Shown: positions 25,018 to 33,876, numbered from the stretch's first letter. The stretch is DNA of 64,000 bases from CAWVWF01 sp963933885 (GCA_963933885.1 CAWVWF010000001.1:14727-78726), one strand, 5' to 3'. Notes: generated by a model from the letters alone, not told the origin. A program made the numbers and translations.

Positions 25018-25563
25018 CTATTTTTTCTTCTTTTCTGCCTTTGGGTCCATGAGCATTCCTGTACACAAACAATGTTTTTTATCCGTTCTAGTTAAGATGT
25101 CGTAATTAACACAACTCATACACCCTTTCCAAAACTGTTCATCATCTGTCAATTCACTAAATGTAACTGGGACATAACCCAAATCTGAATTAATTTTCAT
25201 TACAGGTAATGATGTTGTCAAACCAAATATTTTAGCGTCTGGAAATTTTTTTCTTGACAACTTAAATGCGAATTCTTTAATTTGCTTAGCTAAGCCAAAA
25301 CCTCTATATTCTTCACTTACTATTAATCCTGAGTTTGCAACATATTTATTGTGTCCCCATGATTCGATATAACAAAAGCCTGCAACAACATCTCCATCAA
25401 CGGCAATGATCGCTTTTCCTTCTTCTATTTTTTGAATGATATACTCAGGTTTACGTTTTGCAATCCCAGTTCCTCGCTTTTCTGCAGCATCACTAATTAA
25501 ATCCACGATTAAACTCGCGTACTTTATGTGATTTTTGTTAGCTACTTCTATTTCGATTTTCAT
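25018..25563 (-). CDS. GNAT acetyltransferase, likely N-acetylglutamate synthase role
   Basis: 181 aa. A GNAT fold is visible: GKAIIAVDGDVVAGFCYI strands and the acetyl-CoA loop VSEEYRGFGLAKQIK (R-G-x-G-x-A type). It heads the arginine operon, the position at which Bacteroidota commonly carry a stand-alone GNAT thought to make N-acetylglutamate; the role is inferred from context, not from a diagnostic motif. The C-terminus has four cysteines (CMSC, CLC) before a Lys-rich end, which may bind metal or a regulator. Confidence 0.8.
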   Translation of the reverse strand: MKIEIEVANKNHIKYASLIVDLISDAAEKRGTGIAKRKPEYIIQKIEEGKAIIAVDGDVVAGFCYIESWGHNKYVANSGLIVSEEYRGFGLAKQIKEFAFKLSRKKFPDAKIFGLTTSLPVMKINSDLGYVPVTFSELTDDEQFWKGCMSCVNYDILTRTDKKHCLCTGMLMDPKAEKKKK

Positions 25564-25605
25564 CTTTCTAAATATTAATTTGAATTTTTAATGAACTCTT
25601 TTAAC

Positions 25606-25662
25606 TAGGATTTAAATATCCTGTTTAACTAAACCCTTGCAGGCCTGCGAATTCTAATCCTA
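25606..25662 (-). promoter_or_regulatory. Arginine operon leader with competing hairpins
   Basis: The minus-strand leader contains three related segments. TAGGATT (complement at 25656-25662) and AGGAT (complement at 25618-25622) can each pair with the single AATCCTA segment (complement at 25606-25612), and a perfect 10-bp palindrome GCAGGCCTGC (25639-25648) lies in the loop. The shared segment ends about 43 nt before the ATG. Mutually exclusive stems of this kind are compatible with attenuation or start-site masking, but no U-run or leader peptide was identified. Confidence 0.4.
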
Positions 25663-25716
25663 TTTAGAACAACTAATTTGATGATATGTTGAGATGCACC
25701 TTTCATAAGTGGAGTG

Positions 25717-25724
25717 CAAAGATA
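25717..25724 (-). promoter_or_regulatory. -7 promoter element of the arginine operon
   Basis: CAAAGATA on the plus strand reads TATCTTTG on the minus strand, a perfect TAnnTTTG. It would give a leader of about 150 nt in front of the GNAT gene, which contains the hairpins at 25606-25662. No TTTG is visible at the -33 distance. The remainder of the 25564-25805 gap shows nothing else. Confidence 0.5.
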
Positions 25725-25805
25725 ATAAAAATCTGTTGAGGATGCATGTAAAGTCTACACTAACTTATAGATGAGTAATCTGAAATAGTTTTTGAATGAA
25801 AACCT

Positions 25806-26621
25806 TTACTTCCATAAATCCATTTTCTCTAGCTTTAATTCATTCCCAAAGAAAAATTTCGTGCTCTTTTCAAAAGACTTAGTATAGTCTGAAACGTAAA
25901 AATGATGACTGTTGTTAGCCTTATTAGACAGTAAGTCCTTTTCTTCTAATGCCTTTTTAACTGAAGCTGCAACCACTTTAGCACTATTGATAATTTTTAC
26001 TTTTCTATTATTATCCGCATAAAATTCTTCAACTTCACTTTCAATTAACGGGTAATGGGTGCAACCTAAAATTAAAGCTTCAACATCCTTAATGTTTTTC
26101 TTGTTTAAATATTCTGCAATTACAGTTCTAGAAATAGTATTGTTAAAGAAGCCTTCTTCAATCATTGGCGCTAACAGAGGAGTCGCTAGCGAAGCTACTT
26201 CTATATTTTCGTTGATGTTCTTAATCGACTTAGGGTAAATTCTTGAACCAATCGTTCCTTTTGTTGCTATTACTCCAACCTTGTCATTTGAATTGTTGAT
26301 TGCAATATGCTGAGCAACAGGATCGATAACATTAAGTAAAGGAAAGTCTATTGGTAAGATTTTCTTTAATGGTTTTGAGGCCACTGACGAAGCTGTGTTA
26401 CAAGCAATAACAATAGCCTTGCAATTCTTTTCCAGTAAAAACTTACTGATCAAAGCTGAGTAATGCTTAATAGAATATGCTGCTTTATCACCATATGGAA
26501 AGTGAGCTGTGTCTCCGAAATAAATAATTTGCTCGTTTGGAAGAATCTTTGCAATTTCTTTAGCAACAGTTAATCCTCCAATTCCACTATCAAATATTCC
26601 TATTGGTGCGTCTTTATTCAT
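25806..26621 (-). CDS. murI: Glutamate racemase
   Basis: 271 aa. Makes D-glutamate for peptidoglycan. The paired catalytic motifs are present: IGIFDSGIGGLTV at the start, ACNTASS with Cys74, and ILGCTHYPL with the second Cys. It lies downstream of the ompH pair but a terminator (26633-26665) separates them, so it may have its own promoter; none with a perfect -7 is seen in the 65-nt gap. Its position behind ompH genes is the usual Bacteroidota arrangement. Confidence 0.95.
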   Translation of the reverse strand: MNKDAPIGIFDSGIGGLTVAKEIAKILPNEQIIYFGDTAHFPYGDKAAYSIKHYSALISKFLLEKNCKAIVIACNTASSVASKPLKKILPIDFPLLNVIDPVAQHIAINNSNDKVGVIATKGTIGSRIYPKSIKNINENIEVASLATPLLAPMIEEGFFNNTISRTVIAEYLNKKNIKDVEALILGCTHYPLIESEVEEFYADNNRKVKIINSAKVVAASVKKALEEKDLLSNKANNSHHFYVSDYTKSFEKSTKFFFGNELKLEKMDLWK

Positions 26622-26632
26622 TTAGCTAAAAT

Positions 26633-26665
26633 AAAAAAAGCTGTCCCAAATTATGGAACAGCTTT
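26633..26665 (-). terminator. Terminator of the uppS-bamA-ompH operon
   Basis: AAAGCTGTCCC (26637-26647) pairs with GGAACAGCTTT (26655-26665), one mismatch, followed on the minus strand by a U-run from the A-tract 26633-26639. It sits 22 nt after the ompH stop and just before murI. Confidence 0.8.
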
Positions 26666-26686
26666 ATTATCCGTTAATATTTTATA

Positions 26687-27226
26687 CTATCTCCCAACTG
26701 GTAAATTAGGATTTTGAGGTAAAGCTTCAGCAGTTAAACCTAATGAAAGTCTTACTTGTTTTGTAATGTTTGTTCCTCCTGAATATAATGTAGCCGCTTC
26801 TTCTAATACATAAGTATATCCATCTTTCTTAGCGATTGTTTCAATTGCTTCAGCAAGTTTTTCTTGTAATGGAAGTGCCAATTCTTGTTCTTTTTGTTGA
26901 GCCATTTGTTGAAACTGAGGAACAGTTTCTCTTTCTAATTTTTGTTTTCTAGCTCCTAAAGATGATTCTTTCATTTTAGCAAGTTGAGGAGATAATGTTG
27001 CCTGCTCAGCAATAAATTTTTGAATATCTGTATCTAATTGATTTTGCTGACGCATGTATTCTGCTTCTAATTCTTTCGCAAATTGTTGAAGTTTTTGAGG
27101 AATTGAATCTTTTGCTGCTAAATCTCTAATAATTTCCTGAGAGTTAATATGAGCTAATTTTTGTTTTTGTGCGAATGTTGAAAATGATAATCCAACTGCT
27201 AAAAGTATAAGTGCAAATTTTTTCAT
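26687..27226 (-). CDS. OmpH/Skp family periplasmic chaperone (second copy)
   Basis: 179 aa with signal peptide (about 1-19). OmpH/Skp proteins hold unfolded outer-membrane proteins on the way to the BAM complex. The sequence shows the family start KLAHINSQEIIRDL and a long charged helical hairpin (residues 35-130, rich in Q, E and K) ending in the VLEEAATLYSGG strand. It is the second of two tandem paralogues behind bamA, 43 nt after the first copy. It ends with an unusual Pro-rich tail (ALPQNPNLPVGR). Confidence 0.9.
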   Translation of the reverse strand: MKKFALILLAVGLSFSTFAQKQKLAHINSQEIIRDLAAKDSIPQKLQQFAKELEAEYMRQQNQLDTDIQKFIAEQATLSPQLAKMKESSLGARKQKLERETVPQFQQMAQQKEQELALPLQEKLAEAIETIAKKDGYTYVLEEAATLYSGGTNITKQVRLSLGLTAEALPQNPNLPVGR

Positions 27227-27269
27227 TGTTATCGTGTTTTATTAGTTTTTATTTAAGAGCGTAATATTA

Positions 27270-27782
27270 CTACAAATATCCTAATTTTTTTAGAACTAGA
27301 TCTGTTTTATCGTATTTAGAATTATAGTACAATACAGCAACATCTGAAGCAGAATCTAAAACGAAAGCATAACTTCCTTTTTGAGCAACTTCCTGTATAG
27401 CAGTGTAAACCTTATCCTGAATTGGTTTTATTAATTTCTGACGCTCCTTATAAAGGTCTCCATCAGAACCAAAATGTTTCTTTTTTAAATCAGATAAATT
27501 AAATTTCGCTTTATTTATTTCCTCTTCACGCTGATTTCTCATGCTTTCAGAGAGCAAAATTTTATCTGCTTGGTACGTAGAATACAATTGATCAATTTGC
27601 TTGGAAGCTTTTTCAATATTCTCTTGATATTGTTTAGCTAAACCATCTATTTTTTCTTGTGCTTCTGCGTACTCAGGTATCTGGTTTAAAATTTCTTGCG
27701 TATTTACAAATGCTATTTTCTGCGCCTGCATTGAGAAGGCAACTAGCATACCAAACGAAAATAAAAATGCGATTTTTTTCAT
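27270..27782 (-). CDS. OmpH/Skp family periplasmic chaperone (first copy)
   Basis: 170 aa from ATG 27782, which directly precedes the signal peptide MKKIAFLFSFGMLVAFSMQAQ and lies 11 nt past the bamA stop; an upstream ATG at 27800 would overlap bamA and add a polar hexapeptide. The mature protein starts KIAFVNTQEILNQIPEY, followed by a long coiled-coil (about 40-120) and AFVLDSASDVAVLYY. Predicted chaperone for beta-barrel proteins, co-expressed with BamA. Confidence 0.9.
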   Translation of the reverse strand: MKKIAFLFSFGMLVAFSMQAQKIAFVNTQEILNQIPEYAEAQEKIDGLAKQYQENIEKASKQIDQLYSTYQADKILLSESMRNQREEEINKAKFNLSDLKKKHFGSDGDLYKERQKLIKPIQDKVYTAIQEVAQKGSYAFVLDSASDVAVLYYNSKYDKTDLVLKKLGYL

Positions 27783-27793
27783 AATACTATTTT

Positions 27794-30370
27794 TTACCAT
27801 CCACTTAAGTTCCCTCCGAATGTAAATGTGAATTGCCCTGGGAAAGATGAGAATGTAGGTGCAACAACATCATTAGCTGGATTGAATGGGAAACCATAAT
27901 CAAACCCTAACATTCCTAACATTGGTAAGAATAATCTAACTCCCATTCCTGCAGTTCTTTTAACATCAAAAGGATTGAATTGACTTAATGATGCGTAAGT
28001 GTTTCCTGCTTCCGCAAACGCTAAAGCGTATATTGTTGCTTGAGGCTGTAAACTAATTGGATATCTTAATTCGAAAGTATATTTAATTGCTGCAACTCCT
28101 CCATTATTTGCTTCACCTTTATAAACGATGTTTGATGAATTTGCTTCAGTAAATCCTCTAAGTGGAATAATTTCTCTTCCATCAATATTATATCCAGTTA
28201 AACCTGAACCTCCCATATAGAATCTTTCAAATGGTGAAGTTCCGATGTTTTTATTATAACTAGCTAAAACTCCAAAATTCACTTTAGAATACAATACCAA
28301 GTTTTGAACGATCTTGCTATACCAACCTGCGTGGAACTTATACTTGTGATATTCTATCCATTTAAATTTATCTACATCATTCGTCATTGCTGCAATTGCA
28401 GCATCTGAATTTGCCCATGAAACAGCAGGTAATGAGAATTGACCGATTAAACTAAACTCTCCTCCTGATCTTGGATAAATCGGTTGATCAATACTACTTC
28501 TAGATAATGTTAATTTTAAATTTAGGTTATTAAATTTCCCTAATTCCTCTTGTGCAATATTTAATCCGCTATAGTTAAATACATCATAATGTTGGTATCC
28601 AACACTAGCTTGGAATCTGAAAAAGTTATCTGGAACTTTTAATCTTGTTCCCCAACCTAAACTAGCCCCTGTAATATACTGATGACCATCAGTACTTGTA
28701 CTCTTTAGTCTTGTATGATAAATAGAAGTACTTAATGAATTAGGTCGTTTACCACCTAACCATGGTTCCATAAAACTAAAGTTATATGATTGGTACCATG
28801 CTCCAGAAGACTGAGCTCTGATACTTAAAGTCTGACCATCTCCTGATGGAATTGGACTCCAAGATTCCTTTTTCCAAAACTTATTTAGGGAGAAGTTATT
28901 AAAACTTAATCCCAAAGTACCAACAACTCTACCTGCTCCATAACCTCCTTGTAATTCAAACTGATCAGAAGGTTGTTCTTCAACAATAAATTCAATATCT
29001 ACAGTTCCATTTGCTGGATTTGGTTTTGGATTAACTTGTAGTTTTTCTGGATTGAAATATTTCAAGTTAGCAAGTTCTCTTTGAGATCTAATAATATCGG
29101 ACCTCTTAAACAACTCTCCTGGTTTTGTATATATTTCTCTCAAGATTACATGATCACTAGTTTTAGTGTTTCCTACTATTGTAATTCTACCAACAATTGC
29201 TTGCTTTCCTTCGTAAATCTTAACTAATAAATCGATAGAATCATTTTCAACCTTAACCTCAGCAGGCTCTAAGTTGAAGAACAAATAACCATCATCTAAA
29301 TACAAAGAACTGACATCAGTTCCTGCTGGATCCATTGACAATCTTTGTTGTAATTTTTGCTCATTGTAAACATCACCTTTGTGAATATTTAAATATCTCT
29401 TTAAAAACTCATTTGTGTATTTAGAATTTCCTGAAAAGTTGATATTTCTAAAGTAATAGCGAGTTCCTTCATTAACAGTAATTTCCAATTTAATTCTGTT
29501 ATCAGCAGTTCTAATTAAAGTATCTTTTACAATCTTCATATCTCTGAATCCAAACTGCATATATGCTGCTTTCACAGCCTCTAAATCCGCTTGATATTCT
29601 TCATCAACTAATTTTGAAGATTTAAATACATTCCATAATCTGAACCTTTTTGTTTCAGCCATGGCTTTTCTAAGCTTATTATCTGGTAAAGCTCTGTTCC
29701 CTTTGAATACAATGTCCTCAATCCTAACTCTTGGACCTTCATCAACATCAAAATTCAATATTACTTTATTATTTTTCGTCGTATCATTTACTGTATGATG
29801 TGTAATCTTCGGGTATAACCTACCTTCTTCTTCGTAAAATAATTTGATTTTACTTTCAGCAACCAATACAATGTTTTTAGAATAAGAACTGTAAGTTAAT
29901 GGGTTCAAAATTTCTTCCAAATCCTCTCTATCACTTTTACTCGCTGATTTCCCCTCTTCTGTTTTTAAGACTTTAATTGATGAAACCTGTGGTGCTTCTT
30001 TAAATCTAAATAGTAAATCAACATTTTCACCTTCAATTTTAGAAACAAAAAGCTGAATATGTGTGAAAATTTTATGCTCCCATAGTTTATGAATCGCTTT
30101 AGCAGTTTCATCTCCTGGTATATGTAATTTCTGACCTTCAGACAATCCACTTCTGATTAAAATCGCACTTTTATTTAAAGTTGTTCCCTCAATAGAAATG
30201 GAACGGATAGTATAATTTTTACCGATCTCTAAAGCTGGTTCTATATATTTTGGAATTACAATACTATCTTTTGCTGAAGAATCTAAAGTTGTAGATGCTA
30301 CTTCTACCTCTTGAGCTAAAGTGATTAAAGCCGAAAAGGCAAATATAATTGAGCTAACTATTTTTTTCAT
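27794..30370 (-). CDS. bamA: Outer-membrane protein assembly factor BamA
   Basis: 858 aa with signal peptide (1-19). Five POTRA-like repeats occupy about residues 50-465 (IRSISIEGTTLNKSAILIRSGL, IEDIVFKGNRALPDNKLRKAM, FRNINFSGNSKYTNEFLKRYL, VGRITIVGNTKTSDHVILREI). The rest is an Omp85 16-stranded barrel with the L6 motif as IPLRGF (VRGF-like) and a final beta-signal ending GGNLSGW. It is the central insertase for outer-membrane proteins. Its ATG overlaps the uppS stop by one base (TAATG), and the ompH genes follow. Confidence 0.95.
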   Translation of the reverse strand: MKKIVSSIIFAFSALITLAQEVEVASTTLDSSAKDSIVIPKYIEPALEIGKNYTIRSISIEGTTLNKSAILIRSGLSEGQKLHIPGDETAKAIHKLWEHKIFTHIQLFVSKIEGENVDLLFRFKEAPQVSSIKVLKTEEGKSASKSDREDLEEILNPLTYSSYSKNIVLVAESKIKLFYEEEGRLYPKITHHTVNDTTKNNKVILNFDVDEGPRVRIEDIVFKGNRALPDNKLRKAMAETKRFRLWNVFKSSKLVDEEYQADLEAVKAAYMQFGFRDMKIVKDTLIRTADNRIKLEITVNEGTRYYFRNINFSGNSKYTNEFLKRYLNIHKGDVYNEQKLQQRLSMDPAGTDVSSLYLDDGYLFFNLEPAEVKVENDSIDLLVKIYEGKQAIVGRITIVGNTKTSDHVILREIYTKPGELFKRSDIIRSQRELANLKYFNPEKLQVNPKPNPANGTVDIEFIVEEQPSDQFELQGGYGAGRVVGTLGLSFNNFSLNKFWKKESWSPIPSGDGQTLSIRAQSSGAWYQSYNFSFMEPWLGGKRPNSLSTSIYHTRLKSTSTDGHQYITGASLGWGTRLKVPDNFFRFQASVGYQHYDVFNYSGLNIAQEELGKFNNLNLKLTLSRSSIDQPIYPRSGGEFSLIGQFSLPAVSWANSDAAIAAMTNDVDKFKWIEYHKYKFHAGWYSKIVQNLVLYSKVNFGVLASYNKNIGTSPFERFYMGGSGLTGYNIDGREIIPLRGFTEANSSNIVYKGEANNGGVAAIKYTFELRYPISLQPQATIYALAFAEAGNTYASLSQFNPFDVKRTAGMGVRLFLPMLGMLGFDYGFPFNPANDVVAPTFSSFPGQFTFTFGGNLSGW

Positions 30371-31122
30371 TAATTCTTTTTTTCCGTTAATTGTTCACTA
30401 GTTTTTCCAAAACGTCGTTCTCTTCCTTGATAACAAATTAACGCATCGTATAAATCTTCCTCACGGAAGTCTGGCCATAATTTTGGCGTAAAATATAATT
30501 CTGAATAAGCCAATTGCCACAATAAAAAATTACTTATTCTATGTTCTCCTGATGTCCTAATCATTAATTCTGGATCAGGAATATTTTTAGTATAGAGGGC
30601 GTTATCTATAGTTGATTCATTTATTGATTCCACATCAAGAGTACCATTCTTAACTTGTTCAACGATATTCTTAACTGCTTCAGTCATTTCTGATTTTGCA
30701 GAATAACTTAAAGCTAAAACTAAAGTCATATGAGTATTATGGGCTGTATCATTTATGGCTGTCTGCAATTTCTCTTGAGCATTTTTAGGAAGACTACTTA
30801 AATCTCCAATTGCCATCAAACGAATTTTATTTTTGTTTAGTGTTTTAACTTCTTTTTTAATCGTATCAATTAAAAGATTCATTAAAGCATTAACCTCCAA
30901 TTTAGGTCTGTTCCAATTTTCTGTAGAGAATGCATAAAGTGTAATAAACTTAATCCCAATCTTCGCACTTGCTTCTATAGTTGCTTGTACAGCCTTAACA
31001 CCACTCTTGTGCCCGAAAATCCTAAGCTTACCTTTTTGTTTAGCCCAACGACCATTCCCATCCATGATGATTGCAACATGATTTGGAATATTATCCTTAT
31101 TTACTTCTTCGAAAGACGCCAT
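30370..31122 (-). CDS. uppS: Isoprenyl transferase (undecaprenyl diphosphate synthase)
   Basis: 250 aa, usual length. cis-Prenyltransferase making the C55 carrier lipid for peptidoglycan and O-antigen. Motifs: HVAIIMDGNGRWAKQKG with the Mg-binding Asp21, LYAFSTENWNRP, and the C-terminal RTSGEHRISNFLLWQLAYSELYF. First gene of its own transcription unit: a strong promoter (31151-31182) lies just upstream, and translation is coupled to bamA. Confidence 0.96.
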   Translation of the reverse strand: MASFEEVNKDNIPNHVAIIMDGNGRWAKQKGKLRIFGHKSGVKAVQATIEASAKIGIKFITLYAFSTENWNRPKLEVNALMNLLIDTIKKEVKTLNKNKIRLMAIGDLSSLPKNAQEKLQTAINDTAHNTHMTLVLALSYSAKSEMTEAVKNIVEQVKNGTLDVESINESTIDNALYTKNIPDPELMIRTSGEHRISNFLLWQLAYSELYFTPKLWPDFREEDLYDALICYQGRERRFGKTSEQLTEKKN

Positions 31123-31150
31123 TAACTGAAAAATTCAACTTTTAAATGCA

Positions 31151-31182
31151 CAAAAATAAACTTTAATTAAATGATCGACAAA
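31151..31182 (-). promoter_or_regulatory. Promoter of uppS-bamA-ompH
   Basis: On the minus strand TTTG (31182-31179) is followed by 20 nt and then TATTTTTG (31158-31151), a near-ideal Bacteroidota -33/-7 pair, with a leader of about 25 nt. It overlaps the end of the upstream DUF6089 gene. Confidence 0.7.
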
Positions 31183-31960
31183 TGTCTTTCTTTGATAGAT
31201 TCACAAAAAGTGTTATTCCTGTAAAAATATACCAATCTTTTGAGTATTTATCGCCTCTTTTCATATCCCCAATATCATCATATTCTGTAGAATTAGCAAT
31301 GTTTTGTTGAGCTGTACTTCCTGAAGCAGATGTAGGGAGGTAAAAAGTACTTACATCATCCAAATAATCTGTAAATGTTTTTCTAATTCCCCAATCCAAG
31401 GATAATCCAAAACGATTCATTCTAAATTTAACTCCTACTCCCATAGGTATGGTTAATAAATGTTTAGAATAAGAACTTCCTTCGGTTTCCAAATTTGAAG
31501 TAGCTATACTTATTCCATTGTAATTTGCCTGCGGGTTATGATGCGCATAAGCAAATCCAAGATAACCATATGGTGAAACGATATGTGCTTGTCCATCTTT
31601 AGCTGAGAAGGGGAAAAAATTCAATTCTACAACACTACTAATTTCCATTATGTCTGATGTAAATGAAAAATTACGACCTGTATTGAATGAACTATTACTA
31701 TTTTGATCATTCCCTTCAATAGTCCCGAAAGTAAGTGCAAACTTAAAATTTAAACGTTGGTCATAATTATACCTAAGCATCGGCCCGTAAGCTAAATTTA
31801 TAGGATAAAAATGATTCTTATTTATTTCTCCCAGATAATAAGACCCACCGCCAAATATACCAAGTTCCCAAGAAGAAAAGGTTGTTCCCAATTTACCATT
31901 GGCCTTACATGAGAAGCTAAGTAAAAAAATGAAAATGATATAGAAGAATTTATTTCTCAT
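31163..31960 (-). CDS. DUF6089 family outer-membrane beta-barrel protein
   Basis: 265 aa with an N-terminal signal sequence. The mature protein is a run of amphipathic strands (WELGIFGGGSYYLGEI, YGPMLRYNYDQRLNFKFALTFGTIEG, FGLSLDWGIRKTFTDYLDDVSTFY) as in the DUF6089 porin-like family that accompanies uppS/bamA in Bacteroidota. The function is unknown; T9SS-linked roles have been proposed for relatives such as PorG. It is a paralogue of the next gene upstream, sharing RKTFTDYxDDVSTxY. An SC pair at the signal end could suggest lipidation but does not fit a barrel. Confidence 0.8.
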   Translation of the reverse strand: MRNKFFYIIFIFLLSFSCKANGKLGTTFSSWELGIFGGGSYYLGEINKNHFYPINLAYGPMLRYNYDQRLNFKFALTFGTIEGNDQNSNSSFNTGRNFSFTSDIMEISSVVELNFFPFSAKDGQAHIVSPYGYLGFAYAHHNPQANYNGISIATSNLETEGSSYSKHLLTIPMGVGVKFRMNRFGLSLDWGIRKTFTDYLDDVSTFYLPTSASGSTAQQNIANSTEYDDIGDMKRGDKYSKDWYIFTGITLFVNLSKKDICRSFN

Positions 31961-31966
31961 GCATAA

Positions 31967-31996
31967 AAAAACCCAAACGTAGAAGTTTGGGTTTTT
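31967..31996 (-). terminator. Terminator between the two DUF6089 genes
   Basis: CCCAAAC (31972-31978) pairs with GTTTGGG (31985-31991); the flanking A and T runs extend the stem to 12 bp and make it bidirectional. It ends the transcript of the gene at 32019. A perfect -7 sequence (CAAACGTA, 31974-31981) happens to lie inside it, so the downstream gene could restart there, but no -33 is visible. Confidence 0.75.
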
Positions 31997-32018
31997 AGTA
32001 TTTTTAGTTCGTTTGTGA

Positions 32019-32912
32019 TTAACGGAATTTCGGCATACCAGTTCTTGAAGTCTTCAGCTTGTAATTCGCATTGATCAACAAAAACATATATGAATCATTA
32101 TCCGTAGGATCTCCTCTTTGCTGATAAGCTGCAGATCCAAGCCAAGTACCTCCAGTAGGATCAGCTGCTAAAGCTGCTGTTGATCCATATGCTGCTTGCA
32201 ATTGATCATTTGGAAAATACGTAGTACTAACATCATCAATATAATCAGTAAATGTTTTTCTTAGTCCATATTCAATTCCAACTAACCATCTTCTATCAAC
32301 AGCCCATTTAAGACCTCCACCAACTGGAATTGCTAATTGAAATCTACTATATGGACTTCTAGTTGGAGATAAGTTTTGACCTTCTGTTCCTAAATCATAT
32401 AAATTCTCCCAATTTCCAGCTACTTTTCCTTGTGGATTAAAGAAGAAACCTGCAATTCCGAAGAACCCATACGGGTATATTCCCATTTTCTTGATTCCCT
32501 TAACTCCTCTTAATTTAAACCTATGTCCTCTTTTTTCTTTTCTTAAGTAGAATTCAAAATTATATCCAACCTCTGCAATATGTGCTCTAAAGTTTAAATT
32601 TCTAGCTTGTCTTAATGGTTCGTCTGTTAATGCATCATCACCTGCAACCATTCCCCATGTTAATGTGAATTTTGAAGCTAACTGTGGTGTATGCTTAAAC
32701 CTAAGTCCTACCATTAAAGAAGGACGAGTAGTTCTCATTTCCAAATCCTTCATATAATCAGTACCAACTTGATCAGCACCTCCTAATTCACCAAGGAAGT
32801 TAGAAACTCCTATTCCGTAAATAGCTTCCCATCTAAAACGCTTCCATCTCTGGGCGTCAGCTCCTAAAGAAGCTCCGATAAGTATAACGAGTAATAGTAC
32901 TTTTACCTTCAT
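32019..32912 (-). CDS. DUF6089 family outer-membrane protein (PorG-like)
   Basis: 297 aa from ATG 32912, which directly precedes the signal peptide MKVKVLLLVILIGASLGADAQ. A longer frame starts at TTG 32945, but that TTG is part of a perfect promoter -7 element. Strands such as WEAIYGIGVSNFLGELGG, RPSLMVGLRFKHT and LVGIEYGLRKTFTDYIDDVSTTYF mark the DUF6089 barrel family. Related proteins next to T9SS genes are known as PorG; here that role is only a possibility. It is the larger of two paralogues. Confidence 0.82.
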   Translation of the reverse strand: MKVKVLLLVILIGASLGADAQRWKRFRWEAIYGIGVSNFLGELGGADQVGTDYMKDLEMRTTRPSLMVGLRFKHTPQLASKFTLTWGMVAGDDALTDEPLRQARNLNFRAHIAEVGYNFEFYLRKEKRGHRFKLRGVKGIKKMGIYPYGFFGIAGFFFNPQGKVAGNWENLYDLGTEGQNLSPTRSPYSRFQLAIPVGGGLKWAVDRRWLVGIEYGLRKTFTDYIDDVSTTYFPNDQLQAAYGSTAALAADPTGGTWLGSAAYQQRGDPTDNDSYMFLLINANYKLKTSRTGMPKFR

Positions 32913-32942
32913 TTTCAGTTGTTTTAACACACTTAGAACAAA

Positions 32943-32974
32943 CAAATATATAGTATGTTATCATCTAAGCCAAA
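32943..32974 (-). promoter_or_regulatory. Promoter of the DUF6089 gene
   Basis: Minus strand: TTTG (32974-32971), a 20-nt spacer, then TATATTTG (32950-32943). Both boxes are perfect for the Bacteroidota housekeeping sigma factor, giving a leader of about 25 nt to ATG 32912. It lies in the gap after nadK. Confidence 0.7.
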
Positions 32975-32994
32975 TTGTAAGAACATTTATCTAC

Positions 32995-33876
32995 TTAGTT
33001 CCTAGTATCCAAGCCCCAGCTTAACTTATTTCTTATGGTTGTAAAAAATGAATGTTCAGGTGTTCTAACAACATTCATGTAAAATTCTCCATTCTCAATA
33101 ACTAGTTCTTCATCAATTTTAATTGGCTCACTACGTGCATCTAACGCTACTAAAAACTCATCATCCCTTCCTTCTAACTTTAAAGTTATTTTCTTGTTAT
33201 CAGGAATAATTAATGGTCGTACATTTAAATTATGTGGTGCAATTGGAGTAATAATAAACACTTCACTCCCTGGCATTACAATCGGCCCAGAACAACTAAG
33301 ATTATACCCTGTAGAACCAGTTGGAGTTGAAATTATTAAACCATCTGCCCAATAAGAGTTTAAATAATCGTCATTTACATATGCGTGTATAATCATCATA
33401 GAGGAAGAATCTTTTTTATGCACCGTAACTTCGTTCAATGCATAATTAATATCTCCAAAATGATTAGCCTTAGTTGTTAATTTTAAAACACTCCGCTTAT
33501 CGTATTTAATGTTTCCTTTTAATATTTCAGATAGAGGGGCTTTTACCTCTTCAGTTGAAATACTCGATAAAAAACCTAATCGTCCAGTGTTAATTCCAAA
33601 TACTGGCACTCCTGAATTCCTCACAATAGATAAAGAATCCAATATTGATCCATCTCCTCCCAAACAAATTAAAAGATCAAAGTTTGTAATTTCATCCGAA
33701 TAAGAAAATTTACCAAAACCTTCTACTCCTACTACATTCCCTTTCATTTGCTTGTACAAACCTGAGTATATACAAACCTCTTTTAAATTAGTATGTGATT
33801 TTAAATAATCAAATAAATTTTGAAAGGTAGTTAGTTTATCAGGATTGAATTTTATACCGTAAATCGCAATTTTCAT
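32995..33876 (-). CDS. nadK: NAD kinase
   Basis: 293 aa. ATP-dependent phosphorylation of NAD to NADP. The GGDGS ATP/NAD-binding motif (73-77), the FGINTGRLGFLS block and the GSTGYNLSCSGPIV motif are all visible. It belongs to the conserved CBS-nadK-DUF6089-uppS-bamA neighbourhood and follows the Omp85-like gene by 39 nt. Confidence 0.95.
   Translation of the reverse strand: MKIAIYGIKFNPDKLTTFQNLFDYLKSHTNLKEVCIYSGLYKQMKGNVVGVEGFGKFSYSDEITNFDLLICLGGDGSILDSLSIVRNSGVPVFGINTGRLGFLSSISTEEVKAPLSEILKGNIKYDKRSVLKLTTKANHFGDINYALNEVTVHKKDSSSMMIIHAYVNDDYLNSYWADGLIISTPTGSTGYNLSCSGPIVMPGSEVFIITPIAPHNLNVRPLIIPDNKKITLKLEGRDDEFLVALDARSEPIKIDEELVIENGEFYMNVVRTPEHSFFTTIRNKLSWGLDTRN

Noticed and set aside
27783..27800. 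ATG 27800 as start of the first ompH
   Set aside because: It overlaps bamA and puts a polar hexapeptide before a complete signal peptide starting at 27782.
31974..31981. Promoter inside the terminator stem of the DUF6089 pair
   Set aside because: Perfect -7 match, but no -33 box and the match is enforced by the stem sequence; not listed as a promoter.
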